The notes beneath the pieces are model-generated. The model worked only from the letters and a program-made list of their open reading frames with translations, did not search any database and was not told the origin of the DNA. Positions 36,514 to 45,653 of a stretch of DNA of 64,000 nucleotides are shown here, in pieces (position 1 is the stretch's first letter; each line of letters opens with the position of its first letter). The DNA is taken from contig NZ_NPDL01000001.1 in the NCBI RefSeq assembly GCF_002811475.1, positions 372,001 through 436,000 of the forward strand. Direction: 5' to 3'. The stretch comes from Leptospira hartskeerlii (GTDB taxonomy: Bacteria > Spirochaetota > Leptospiria > Leptospirales > Leptospiraceae). The position numbers and the translations under genes are program-made.

Positions 36514-38091
36514 TTATAACGAATCTATTTTATTGAGCAGAAGTTTATATCCATTCTCGCCGACTGTCTTTGTCCCTAAGGAGAAGTCAGTCTTCTGGTT
36601 CAGATCAGTAAATGGAATATTATATTTTTCTAAAATTTTTGAAAGTTCTCTGTGTATCGGAGAAATGGAGAAAGTCACAGAAGGTATCTTTAAATACAGA
36701 GCCTCGAATACACTTTGACCGAAATATCCTAAAAATTTTTCAGAAGATCTCAATGTTTGTAAATACTGGACTCTTGAAAGTCTTGGAAAATATTTTATCT
36801 CATTTGTCCCTGGAGGAGTTCCTCCGATCCGAATTCTTTTTTTGGAAGAATTTCGGATCAGAAATTTATCTATATTATTTGATTCTTCTTTTCCTAGGTT
36901 TCCTGCGTAACAAAAAATTTCGTATTCTTTATGAGGATTTTTTTCCCCGCTTGTTGCAGAAGAAATCAGATTCGGAGGAATTAAGATCTGTTCCCAATTA
37001 AAAACAGGATCGTTTTGTGGATGAGGAAGAAGGTCCCAAAAATCATACTTCTCCTTATCTTTTCCGAAATGATCTAAGAGCAGTACTTTTGTTTTTTGAT
37101 AAGAGATGGGGACTTCTATATCTCGATAATCTATTAGGAGAATATCATATTCCCCGTCTTTAGGAAATATTGATAACCATTCAGGCTCCCAACCTTTATA
37201 AGGCAGAAAAGAATACAAAAGAGAAGTCCTGGAAAAATGTCCTGAACCGAATTCTTTTGCGGGGGCAACCAATACTCCGATTCTTCCTTTAATCGTTTGG
37301 TATGGAGAAGGGAGATTAAATCTTACCTGAGGAACATCCAGATTCTTTTGGAATAAAGAAGGCTCTTCCTTCTCCCATTCTAAAAATTCTTTCGTATTAA
37401 AATTGCCAATCGACTCGAAAGATTTTCGAGAGATTAGATCTGAGATTGTTTCAAAATCTTCAGGAGTGTCCACTGTCAGTCTGAAATTCGACAGCCTGGA
37501 ACCTTCTTCTTTTGTTAGTAAGCTTGGTATTGCAGTGATCTTGTATCGATTCGGATCTTCTTTTATGTGAATGCTTACATGCTCTTTATGTCTTTCCTCT
37601 TGTTGTGAATCCGAAAGATCTATAAGTGCGGAAGCTCTGAAAACTTCTCCTCCTGTTCCAAGAGGCAATCCTTTGAAATATGCCAGATCCGAATCCGATT
37701 CTATGAATGTTTGGACGAGTAGATCTAAGTGTGTTGTATCGTAAAACGGATTGTCCCCGGTCAGTCTTAGGATCGCATCTGCATCGAATTTTTCCGCAGC
37801 AAGAATATATCTTTTACGAACATCTTCCAGCGGCCCGGAGAAATGATTCATTCCATTCTTCTCCAAAAAGGATTCGAGTTCGGAATCTCCTTCTGGGATC
37901 AGATAAACGATCCTGGAATTCGGTAAGATCTTTAAAACGCGAGAATGGATATGATCTAAGATTGTTTTATCCGAATTGGAGGGAATCGGACGGATTACTT
38001 TTTTAGGGAATCTAGTAGATCCGGTCCTCGCCTGTATAAAAGCGAATAAAGAACGGATCTTAGGTTTAGGCGTTGAATGTATACCACTCAT
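36514..38091 (-). CDS. SpsF-type cytidylyltransferase fused to a PseG-like domain
   Basis: 525 residues in two parts. Residues ~13-245 are an SpsF/NeuA-like cytidylyltransferase: FIQARTGSTRFPKKV holds the nucleotide loop, RLTGDNPF the metal-binding Asp, and LTVDTPEDF is conserved. Residues ~270-525 resemble PseG/glycosyltransferase-B proteins: GSGHFSRTSLL (282-292) matches the GSGHxxR loop, and YFGQSVFEALYLKIPSV resembles the sugar-nucleotide loop. In pseudaminic-type acid synthesis, PseG removes UDP and a cytidylyltransferase activates the acid; one chain here carries both themes. The actual sugar is unknown. The gene overlaps the radical SAM gene by 26 bp. Confidence 0.8.
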   Translation of the reverse strand: MSGIHSTPKPKIRSLFAFIQARTGSTRFPKKVIRPIPSNSDKTILDHIHSRVLKILPNSRIVYLIPEGDSELESFLEKNGMNHFSGPLEDVRKRYILAAEKFDADAILRLTGDNPFYDTTHLDLLVQTFIESDSDLAYFKGLPLGTGGEVFRASALIDLSDSQQEERHKEHVSIHIKEDPNRYKITAIPSLLTKEEGSRLSNFRLTVDTPEDFETISDLISRKSFESIGNFNTKEFLEWEKEEPSLFQKNLDVPQVRFNLPSPYQTIKGRIGVLVAPAKEFGSGHFSRTSLLYSFLPYKGWEPEWLSIFPKDGEYDILLIDYRDIEVPISYQKTKVLLLDHFGKDKEKYDFWDLLPHPQNDPVFNWEQILIPPNLISSATSGEKNPHKEYEIFCYAGNLGKEESNNIDKFLIRNSSKKRIRIGGTPPGTNEIKYFPRLSRVQYLQTLRSSEKFLGYFGQSVFEALYLKIPSVTFSISPIHRELSKILEKYNIPFTDLNQKTDFSLGTKTVGENGYKLLLNKIDSL

Positions 38092-39625
38092 CGCAGGAAA
38101 GGCAAGGGGCAGGAATTGCTTCGTGTGCTCCTTTCGCAGAAGAAGTGAAGAATGGATTTCCTTTTGCCCAAATTTGTTCCAAAAGATCTTTGTTTAGATT
38201 TCCTATGGAATGTTTTTTAGAGCCTGGAGTTTGTTTGCAGATAGAAACTTCTCCATCTGCGTTCAAATAAAGATCTCTGGCGATATGCCAGCAGAAGTCT
38301 CTTCCTAAAGGTGTCAGATCTGAAGCTCTGCGTTGAGGAAGAATGTCCGAATACGAATTATACTTTTGTAAAATGATTTCGTACCCTTCTTTTTGTGCCT
38401 GTTCATACCAAGAATCTAACTCCGAGTCTATATCTTGGATTTTTAGGAATTGAAGATGGATAGAAGATTTAGGTAGAACCAGAGAAACTGCTGCCAGATT
38501 TTGTAAAACCTTGTCCAGGTTGTCTTTCCCATAAAGTTTAGAATAGGCTCTTTTGTCTCTGGTGGTCAGGTTTACGATCAAGCTGACCTTCTTCTTATCT
38601 TCTTCTTTTAAAGAAGAAAGAATTTTTATAAAACCGGAAAGATCGCCGTATAAAGCGGATTCTATAAACAATTCTTTTAGATTGGGAGATGCCAAAGTTT
38701 TTTGGACCAGTTCTGGGAAGTTTGGATGGAGTGTAGGTTCTCCCAATCCACCAAAACATACGCTATAAGGAAGTCCTAATATTTCTGCCTGAGATAAAAG
38801 TTTCTCTAATACTTGAGGATCTAATATTATATTATCTTCTTCCGGTTTTAGATTTTGCCTTGGGCAGAAATTACATTCGTATTCGCAGCCTCTGTACAAT
38901 TCTACTTCATAATAACTTGGAGCTGAACGGAATATTTCAGGACGTGAGATTAGGAAGGATTGGATCTCATCATACTTCCAGTTTTCCTTCTCCTTTAAAA
39001 AAGAAGATAGAAGTCTGAAAGATCTAGGATTGTTTGCAGAGAAGTCCAATCTCCATTGTCTGAGATCCGGAGAAGTGTAAAAAATTTCCGTATCGAATTG
39101 GTTGATATTTTTTGCTAAGAAGTCTTGAGTTCCACCTGAGTAGCCGTTAGGTAAACTTCTGACAAATTCCCTGGAAAGAATTCTGGGCACAATTCCAGCA
39201 GGAAGATTTTCGGAATAAGAATATTGGGCCAGATACTTTTCGTGACGAAGTATCAATTCTTCCGTAAGAGTGGAGTCCAGCAAAGGTGCAAATCCGTCGA
39301 AAACAAGGAAGCAAGTCTCGTCCCATTCCGGATCTCCTGTTCTGGAAGCAGGGAGTGCATCGCAGATCTTGGAGAAAAATTCAGTTTCCGATCCGGATTC
39401 TATCATTATAAAATCAGAATATTCTAATTTGTTGCATATCTTCTTGGAATCGTCGGCCGATCCGAGTTTCCGATTGGAATAGACAGGAATTCCTTTTAAA
39501 ACGGAGGATAATTTTTTAAGAGTAAGCTCTAAATAGAAAAGCTGGTTCCCCTGATCTATATTTCCTTTTACGGAAATAAGATCTTCTTTCAGATAAAATA
39601 CGACTGCTTGGGGGGGATATTTCAT
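38066..39625 (-). CDS. Spiro-SPASM radical SAM protein
   Basis: 519 residues. The first ~200 are like a nucleotidyltransferase (IPVYSNRKL near the start, then LVFDGFAPLLD). The radical SAM cluster is CxxxCxxC at Cys247, 251 and 254 (YRGCEYECNFCPRQ), with GGLGEPTLHP after it. A C-terminal SPASM region has further cysteines (FCWHIARDLYLNADG, CKQTPG, PCLSCDEW) for auxiliary Fe-S clusters. SPASM enzymes often modify peptides or proteins. This architecture is known from spirochaetes, but its substrate is not. The start lies 37 bp after the SurA-like gene, and its 3' end overlaps the SpsF/PseG gene. Confidence 0.88.
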   Translation of the reverse strand: MKYPPQAVVFYLKEDLISVKGNIDQGNQLFYLELTLKKLSSVLKGIPVYSNRKLGSADDSKKICNKLEYSDFIMIESGSETEFFSKICDALPASRTGDPEWDETCFLVFDGFAPLLDSTLTEELILRHEKYLAQYSYSENLPAGIVPRILSREFVRSLPNGYSGGTQDFLAKNINQFDTEIFYTSPDLRQWRLDFSANNPRSFRLLSSFLKEKENWKYDEIQSFLISRPEIFRSAPSYYEVELYRGCEYECNFCPRQNLKPEEDNIILDPQVLEKLLSQAEILGLPYSVCFGGLGEPTLHPNFPELVQKTLASPNLKELFIESALYGDLSGFIKILSSLKEEDKKKVSLIVNLTTRDKRAYSKLYGKDNLDKVLQNLAAVSLVLPKSSIHLQFLKIQDIDSELDSWYEQAQKEGYEIILQKYNSYSDILPQRRASDLTPLGRDFCWHIARDLYLNADGEVSICKQTPGSKKHSIGNLNKDLLEQIWAKGNPFFTSSAKGAHEAIPAPCLSCDEWYTFNA

Positions 39626-39662
39626 ATTCTGTTCGGATCTGTTTCGCTGTAGATTTTGGAAC

Positions 39663-40718
39663 TTAATCTAGGGTGAAGGTTTCTTGTTGGTCCGGGATCT
39701 TGTTCTCTTTTTTATAAGCGTCATCGAAGATCTGTATCGGCACAGTGGACCTGGATTCTCTTACCCATTTTATAAAATTTTCGTCTTCTTTTTCTCTGCT
39801 AAGAAGATTAACGATCCCTTGGCGAACGTTTTCTAAAGGTGTCGGTCTTTTACCTTCTACCTTGACGATACAATAACGTTTTCTTTCATCTCTGAATACT
39901 TCTGAAATGGAACCGACTGGAACAGAAGATAATGCCACAGCAACAGAGCGATTCGTTTTATATAATTCGAAAGAAGAGACCCAATCCATAAGTCCTTTTC
40001 TGGCTCTTAAGTTTGCATCCGTATTTCTAGGAGAACCCGCGATCAATCCGAAGGAGCTAGGATCGGATAGAACATTCTTTTTGATCTCAGTTGCTTCTTT
40101 GTGGATCCTGGATTCTTCCGTGATGGAATCATTGGCAGGAGTGACTGCGATCTGTCTGTATTGGACTTCGAATCCGACCTTCTCTCTATTCTGAGCATAC
40201 CATGCACGGATATCTTTATCCGAAGGTGGGTGATTCGGAACCTTGTATTGCATTAGCTGAGTTTTTTTGATTTGGTAAGGAAGTTCCGTATACCAAAGCT
40301 CGTAAGACATTCCTGAGCTGGACTCGACCGCTTTTTCGAATTGTTTACGAGAAGTGATTCCCATAAATTCCATTCTTTTTTCGATCTCGCTCTCTAACCT
40401 TTTTTCATTCACTTGGATGGATTCGTCTTCTGCGATGGAATCCACTACCGCTCTATCGATTAAAAAATCTATAATACGAGTGCGCAGAGATTTTCTCATG
40501 TCTTCGTTTTTGAGATACTTGGTAAGTTTTTGGTATTTATCTTGAGCGTCGTCGAAATCCAATTCGCTGATGGATTGGTTTCCAATGGTTGCGATGATCT
40601 TATTCAAGGATTCGGCTGGTCGGATCTCAGAAGTGAATACACTTAGGGAAACTATACCGGAGAATAAGGCGAGTTTACGCGAAAATGAAGCTGAGGATGC
40701 GGGAAAAATTCCTAACAC
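39663..40718 (-). CDS. SurA-like periplasmic chaperone / peptidyl-prolyl isomerase
   Basis: 351 residues from a GTG. An N-terminal hydrophobic signal (~15-35) is followed by a SurA_N-type helical chaperone region ([18 protein letters not shown]) and a parvulin-like domain (~185-290; [35 protein letters not shown]). SurA proteins escort outer-membrane proteins through the periplasm. Isomerase activity is uncertain because the parvulin core is diverged. It lies between lysC (31 bp) and the radical SAM gene (37 bp). Confidence 0.82.
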   Translation of the reverse strand: MLGIFPASSASFSRKLALFSGIVSLSVFTSEIRPAESLNKIIATIGNQSISELDFDDAQDKYQKLTKYLKNEDMRKSLRTRIIDFLIDRAVVDSIAEDESIQVNEKRLESEIEKRMEFMGITSRKQFEKAVESSSGMSYELWYTELPYQIKKTQLMQYKVPNHPPSDKDIRAWYAQNREKVGFEVQYRQIAVTPANDSITEESRIHKEATEIKKNVLSDPSSFGLIAGSPRNTDANLRARKGLMDWVSSFELYKTNRSVAVALSSVPVGSISEVFRDERKRYCIVKVEGKRPTPLENVRQGIVNLLSREKEDENFIKWVRESRSTVPIQIFDDAYKKENKIPDQQETFTLD

Positions 40719-40749
40719 AGGGAAAAGGATGCTCCCGATCCTCTCTTGT

Positions 40750-41973
40750 TCAACTGTTTTTCGAAAGCCCGAAGGTCTCGTGGATCTTGTTTACGGCAGT
40801 TTCTGCATGAATTCTTGGGATCACGCAGGAGATTTTGATCTCTGAAGTGGAGATCATTTCAATATTGATCTCTTTTTCCGCCAAAGCTTTGAACATTTGA
40901 GCGGCCACACCTACGTGAGATTTCATTCCGATCCCTACTGCAGATACGATAGAAATCTCCTCGTTGATCTCAGGTTTTTTCGCTCCCTGGGAATTAGAGA
41001 AAGATTCCAAAATAGGAAGTGCTTGGACTAGGTCTTTTTTAGGAACTGTGAAAGAGATAGTGTTCCTTCCATTATAAGGAGAAGATTGAACGATCACATC
41101 TACAAGAATATCTTTGGAGCTTAAATCTCCGAATAGAACTGCTGCGAGTCCCGGTTTGTCAGGAACATCTGCGATTGTAATTCTGGCTTGGTCGTTCTTT
41201 GCGGTAACTCCGCTTACTTTCAATTTTTCCATAATTTTGTCCTCGTTTACAACCAGAGTCCCCGGATTATTATTAAAGCTGGAACGTACATGTATGACCA
41301 CATCATAGTTCATTCCTAATTCCACACTTCTGGAATGAAGAACCCCGGCGCCTAAACTTGCGAGTTCCAACATTTCCTCGTAAGTGATCTGAGAATGTTT
41401 AGTGGCGTGGGGAACCACTCTTGGGTCGGCGGTATAAACCCCGTCCACATCCGTATAAATTTCACATTCTTTTGCACCAAGTACAGCGGCTAACGCTACT
41501 GCAGAAGTATCCGAACCGCCTCTTCCTAAGGTGGTGATATTTTCGTGTTGGTCTATCCCTTGGAAACCTGCTACGATCACAACGTTCCCTTCGTTTAATG
41601 CTGCGTCTATTCTGGAACGATCCACTCCTTGGATCTTTGCATTGGAGAAGTTTCCGTCAGTGATCATCTTGATCTGAGAACCAGTGAATGATTTTGCAGG
41701 AACTCCAACTTCCCATAGAGCCATTGCAAGAAGAGCGATAGAAACCTGCTCTCCTGTGGACAATAACATGTCCATCTCTCTCTTTGGAGGATTTTTGGTG
41801 ATCTTATCGGCTAGATCCACCAGCTCGTCCGTCGTATGGCCCATTGCGGAAACGACTACGACAACATGGTTGCCTTCTTCATGATAACGTTTGATTCTTC
41901 CGGCTACGTTCCGGATGCGATCAGGAGATCCTACAGACGTTCCCCCGTACTTTTGGACGATTATGTTTGCCAT
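40750..41973 (-). CDS. lysC: Aspartate kinase
   Basis: 407 residues. The N-terminal KYGGTSVG is the kinase signature, with [14 protein letters not shown] and the Asp-rich [12 protein letters not shown] following. Two ACT regulatory domains occupy the C-terminal third. The enzyme makes aspartyl phosphate, the first step to lysine, threonine and methionine, and lysine/threonine feedback through ACT is typical. It is monofunctional, with no homoserine dehydrogenase domain. Its start faces the divergent symporter gene. It leads the SurA-like/radical SAM/SpsF run. Confidence 0.96.
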   Translation of the reverse strand: MANIIVQKYGGTSVGSPDRIRNVAGRIKRYHEEGNHVVVVVSAMGHTTDELVDLADKITKNPPKREMDMLLSTGEQVSIALLAMALWEVGVPAKSFTGSQIKMITDGNFSNAKIQGVDRSRIDAALNEGNVVIVAGFQGIDQHENITTLGRGGSDTSAVALAAVLGAKECEIYTDVDGVYTADPRVVPHATKHSQITYEEMLELASLGAGVLHSRSVELGMNYDVVIHVRSSFNNNPGTLVVNEDKIMEKLKVSGVTAKNDQARITIADVPDKPGLAAVLFGDLSSKDILVDVIVQSSPYNGRNTISFTVPKKDLVQALPILESFSNSQGAKKPEINEEISIVSAVGIGMKSHVGVAAQMFKALAEKEINIEMISTSEIKISCVIPRIHAETAVNKIHETFGLSKNS

Positions 41974-42082
41974 CGCTGCCTACCATCTTTTTGGGCTCGA
42001 AGCGGGGATCAAGATAAATCAAATATGGACGACTGGAAAGAATCCTTGTTTTCAAGGAAAGTCGGCCGATCTTTATGGAGAG

Positions 42083-42112
42083 TTCTCCCTTCTTTGGGAG
42101 AAGGGGGACCCC
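42083..42112 (+). promoter_or_regulatory. Leader hairpin and G-rich site before the symporter
   Basis: TTCTCCC (42083-42089) pairs with GGGAGAA (42096-42102) around a 6-base loop. AAGGGGG then ends 5 bp before an in-frame ATT at 42113. GGGGACCCC (42104-42112) is a DNA palindrome. The hairpin could expose or hide the ribosome binding site. Confidence 0.45.
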
Positions 42113-43933
42113 ATTTTTTCTCCTATCGATTGGTATCTAATCTTAGCTTATATCATTTTCGCTTTTTCAGTCGGGCTTCTTCTTTCCTCGAAGGCCGGAG
42201 AAAGTTTGAGTTCCTACTTCGTCGCAGATAGAAAACTTCCTTGGTGGTGGCTCGGAACTTCTATGGTGGCGACCACATTTGCTGCGGACACTCCTTTGGT
42301 CATTACCGGAATGGTTGCCTCGGATGGCGTAGGCGGGAACTGGCTCTGGTGGAGTTGGGCAATCGGTTATCTGATCATTACCGTATTCTTCGCAGCTTCC
42401 TGGAGAAAGGCAGAAGTTCTCACAGATGTCGAATTCGTAGAATTAAGATACTCCGGAACAGGTGCTGTAATCCTAAGAGCTGCAAAAGCATTCTTCTTAA
42501 GTATTTTATTTAATTCCATTATCTTGGGCTGGGTCTTCAAGGCAATGTCCAAGATCACTGCACCATTCTTAGATTGGAATGTATTGCTTGGCGCAGAAGT
42601 TTTCGGATCCATCTCAGATGCTTGGCCGAGCTTTTTAATATTAGGAGATTTGAATACTACTCTTACCGTCCTTATTCTTTTTTCAGTTGTAGTATTCTAT
42701 AGTAGTATGGGCGGGATCCAAGGTGTGATCCTGACGGACTTATTCCAATTTGCTTTAGGAATAGGCGGTGCAATCGTATTTGCGGTCTTTGCGATCCAAT
42801 ACGTGGGCGGATTAGCAGGTTTATATTCCAAATTGGAAACATTGTATCCGGGAAAATCCGAATCCATTATTTCTTTTTGGCCAAGAATAGGAGAGGAAGA
42901 ACATGGACTTCCTCTTCAAGTTTTTCTAATATTCATAGGAGTACAATGGTGGATCCAATATCATTCCGACGGATCCGGATACTTGGCCCAAAGATTACAT
43001 ACTGCAAAAACTCCTAAGGACGCAGAGTTAGGTTCTCTTTGGTTTAATATCGCTAATTTTATTTTGCGCACCTGGCCATGGGTCTTAACAGGCCTCGTAT
43101 GTTTGGTCGTATTCCCTTTACACGATGCAGATATGTTCCAATCTGCAGGTGGTGTCGTTCAATCCGACAGAGAAATCGCATATCCTGTCCTCATGAAGAT
43201 CGTTTTGCCTGCGGGATGTTTGGGATTGGTATTCGTGAGTTTGATGGCAGCGTTCATGTCTACTGCGGATACTCATATCAACTGGGGTGCCAGTTATTTG
43301 GTAAACGATCTTTATTTAAGATTTCTGAAACCGGACGCAGGTAATAAAGAAACAGTTGTCGCTGGAAGGATCGCAGTAGTCTTGATGGCGGGAATTGCGA
43401 TCTTAGTCGCGACTCAGATGAATTCTATAGCCTCCGCATGGAAGTTTTTCTTAGCGATGGCTTCCGGTTTAGGTCTTCCCCAGATCTTAAGGTGGATCTG
43501 GTGGAGAGTAAATGCTTGGACGGAATTATCCGGAATGGGAACTGCTTTAGTTCTTTCATTAATTTTATATAAAGTATACCCGAACGTAAACGCGGATTAT
43601 CTTTTATTTTTCACCGCTCTCGGAAGCGTGATCGTTTCAATTTTAGTGACCTTCTTAACTGCTCCGGTTCCGGACCAAGTATTGGATGCATTTGTAGCCA
43701 AGTTACAACCTTTCGGATTCTGGGGAAAATGGGGTGGGATATCCGCTCGTAAAAAATTCTATTCCAGAGTTCGGATCTGGTTATTGGCGATCTTCTCCTT
43801 ATACGCTTGGCTTTTCGGAATAGGATACATTCTACAATTGAAATATACGTTAGGTATTGTATTCCTTATATTCGGAGTAATTTCAGGGTTTATAGTCTGG
43901 AAGTTATGGGAAAAGAAAGATTCAGTTTCCTAA
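42113..43933 (+). CDS. Sodium:solute symporter family protein (start codon uncertain)
   Basis: About 606 residues from the ATT at 42113. The frame stays open upstream, but no ATG, GTG or TTG exists between 41966 and the conserved start [13 protein letters not shown]. An ATG at 41963 would add 50 residues unlike the family and overlap lysC by 11 bp. About 13-14 membrane helices follow, with SSS-type features ([29 protein letters not shown]). The family moves a sugar, amino acid or other solute with Na+; the substrate is unknown. The 3' end overlaps the convergent DUF4442 gene by 44 bp. Confidence 0.82.
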   Translation: MFSPIDWYLILAYIIFAFSVGLLLSSKAGESLSSYFVADRKLPWWWLGTSMVATTFAADTPLVITGMVASDGVGGNWLWWSWAIGYLIITVFFAASWRKAEVLTDVEFVELRYSGTGAVILRAAKAFFLSILFNSIILGWVFKAMSKITAPFLDWNVLLGAEVFGSISDAWPSFLILGDLNTTLTVLILFSVVVFYSSMGGIQGVILTDLFQFALGIGGAIVFAVFAIQYVGGLAGLYSKLETLYPGKSESIISFWPRIGEEEHGLPLQVFLIFIGVQWWIQYHSDGSGYLAQRLHTAKTPKDAELGSLWFNIANFILRTWPWVLTGLVCLVVFPLHDADMFQSAGGVVQSDREIAYPVLMKIVLPAGCLGLVFVSLMAAFMSTADTHINWGASYLVNDLYLRFLKPDAGNKETVVAGRIAVVLMAGIAILVATQMNSIASAWKFFLAMASGLGLPQILRWIWWRVNAWTELSGMGTALVLSLILYKVYPNVNADYLLFFTALGSVIVSILVTFLTAPVPDQVLDAFVAKLQPFGFWGKWGGISARKKFYSRVRIWLLAIFSLYAWLFGIGYILQLKYTLGIVFLIFGVISGFIVWKLWEKKDSVS

Positions 43934-44423
43934 TATAAATTGTCTTCTTAACGATCGCGATTTTCTGCCCGTTCGGATCTAAGACTTCTATAAAATAGAT
44001 CCGAGTAGTTTTCTTTTTAGTTCTACATTCTTCTCGGATGGATTTTATATCTTCCGGGAAAACTTCCGTTTCTACAACCAGATCTTGATTGCTTGCTTTT
44101 AGAAAATCAATCTCTGCTTTTGTATCCAAAACAAGATATTCGGAGCCTAAATTTTCCGAAATGGAATACACATATAATGGATCTACGAAGGCATAGATTG
44201 CTCCACCGAAATGAAGTCCATTATACCCTTTGGTTTTATTGTTAAAAGGAAATCGGATCTTTAGTTTTAGCAAATCTTCGGACACAAATTCAAATCGGGG
44301 ACCGAGTCTATGATAGACAGGCCATTTTTTGCGGATCATTCTATTAAATCGAAATAGTTTCCATTTTTCTAATATTCTTTTGAAAGGAATAGCTTCAAAG
44401 GTGGAGAAGTATATTAGATACAT
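43890..44423 (-). CDS. DUF4442 protein, second copy
   Basis: 177 residues, same family as the protein at 7204-7743: [19 protein letters not shown] matches the GTIYGGSIYSSVDPYYM region, and [15 protein letters not shown] matches the following strand. A thioesterase-like hotdog fold is likely, but no activity is known. The last ~14 codons overlap the symporter gene on the other strand by 44 bp, an unusually long convergent overlap. The start region is A/T-rich; the ribosome binding site is weak. Confidence 0.75.
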   Translation of the reverse strand: MYLIYFSTFEAIPFKRILEKWKLFRFNRMIRKKWPVYHRLGPRFEFVSEDLLKLKIRFPFNNKTKGYNGLHFGGAIYAFVDPLYVYSISENLGSEYLVLDTKAEIDFLKASNQDLVVETEVFPEDIKSIREECRTKKKTTRIYFIEVLDPNGQKIAIVKKTIYIRKLNLSFPITSRL

Positions 44424-44720
44424 TTGTCGCTCCGGTTGTATGAGAATAATCCCTTTTCAGAGGATATTTAATTTTATGTCAAACTAAATGGATCGGTTTG
44501 GATTCAGAACATTTATTGGATCAAAATTGTAGATTGGGTCCTTTTGACGATTTGATGAAAATCCTAAGGTTTTTGGCTTAGGAACCGGTTCTGATTGAAG
44601 AGAAAAAAAGCTTTTCAGCTCAGGGCTTTCCAGACAGTAAGATACGTTTCCGGAAAGAAAATCCGAGATTCTTCTCGGGGATAAAAATAATAAAACAGGT
44701 GTTATGTTAAGGAGAGAATC
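44424..44720. other. Intergenic region with hairpins before the BASS transporter
   Basis: This 297-bp divergent gap holds CCTAAG/CTTAGG (44563-44582), the palindrome GAACCGGTTC (44582-44591) and CCGAGA/TCTCGG (44663-44678). The last is followed by an A/T-rich stretch and then the AAGGAGA ribosome binding site of the transporter gene. It may be a regulated leader. No credible gene is present. Confidence 0.55.
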
Positions 44721-45602
44721 ATGCAATTAGGTGCAGTAGAAAAGGGGCTGCTTCCGGCTCTTTTAGCAATCGTAATGCTCGGAATGGGTTTCGGGTTGGC
44801 AATCGGAGATTTTAGGCGGATTTTTACAACTCCTCTCCAAACTTTGGTCGGTACTTTGGGCCATTTTGTGATCATGCCTTTAGCTGCATACGCGGTTGTA
44901 TTGATCTTAGGTTTGGAATACGAACTCGCGTTAGGCGTCATTCTTGTGGGATCCTGTCCTAGTGGTACCACTTCTAATTTGATAAATTATCTGGCAAAGG
45001 GTGATGTTGCTCTTGCAGTTGTGATCACTGCACTTTCTACACTTCTTTGCCCTTTACTGACTCCGATTATTGTTACGTTCTTTGGCTCCTTATTGGATCC
45101 CACTGGTTCGAGCGTGATGCAAATCTCTTTTGTGGAGATGCTTAAGACAGTTGTAGTAATCATAGTGCTTCCGATTTCCATCGGTATGGCGGTAAAACAT
45201 AAGTTTCCTAATTTTGCTCAGAAGATCGAAACTCCTTATAAAGTTTTCTCTATCTTATTCTTGGTTTTTGTAGTTGCGTTTGTAACTTATAAGAACAGAG
45301 ACAATTTTATAGAGATGGTTCTTTTAGTCGGACTCGCAGTCATTCTTCATAATACTTTTGGATTTATAGCAGGTTATTTTTTCCCAAAAATATTAGGGAT
45401 TGCGGAGAAGCAGGCGAGAACGATCTCTATCGAGGTCGCGATCCAGAATACTACTCTTGGCATGACTCTTGCGATCCAGTTTTTTGGTCCTAAGGTCGCG
45501 CTTCCTTCTGCGATCTTTAGTATTTGGATGTACATTGCAGGAATCATGATGGCTCTTTTTTGGGGTTATGTAGTTCCATTAAAAGAAGAAAAAGCAGCTT
45601 AG
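44721..45602 (+). CDS. Bile acid:sodium symporter (BASS/SBF) family protein
   Basis: 293 residues with about nine or ten membrane helices. The Na+-site regions are clear: GSCPSGTTSNLINYLAKGD and EVAIQNTTLGMTLA, matching the crossover helices of ASBT-type proteins. The bacterial family carries organic acids such as pantoate, pyruvate-like acids or steroids; the substrate here is unknown. A good AAGGAGA site precedes the ATG. A strong bidirectional terminator follows. Confidence 0.9.
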   Translation: MQLGAVEKGLLPALLAIVMLGMGFGLAIGDFRRIFTTPLQTLVGTLGHFVIMPLAAYAVVLILGLEYELALGVILVGSCPSGTTSNLINYLAKGDVALAVVITALSTLLCPLLTPIIVTFFGSLLDPTGSSVMQISFVEMLKTVVVIIVLPISIGMAVKHKFPNFAQKIETPYKVFSILFLVFVVAFVTYKNRDNFIEMVLLVGLAVILHNTFGFIAGYFFPKILGIAEKQARTISIEVAIQNTTLGMTLAIQFFGPKVALPSAIFSIWMYIAGIMMALFWGYVVPLKEEKAA

Positions 45603-45617
45603 CAATCGAATGAAAAA

Positions 45618-45646
45618 AAGAAGGCGGCGAATTTTACCGCCTTCTT
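45618..45646. terminator. Bidirectional terminator
   Basis: AAGAAGGCGG pairs with CCGCCTTCTT around a 9-base loop, flanked by A-rich DNA before and T-rich DNA within the arm. It lies between the BASS gene stop and the convergent esterase gene stop. Confidence 0.85.
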
Positions 45647-45653
45647 CGAGAGA

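Noticed and set aside
41974..42112. Lysine riboswitch for lysC
   Set aside because: The short region between lysC and the symporter shows only one hairpin, not the multi-helix lysine aptamer.
44484..44726. Minus-strand frame in the BASS leader
   Set aside because: It covers the hairpin region and the transporter start and lacks coding character.
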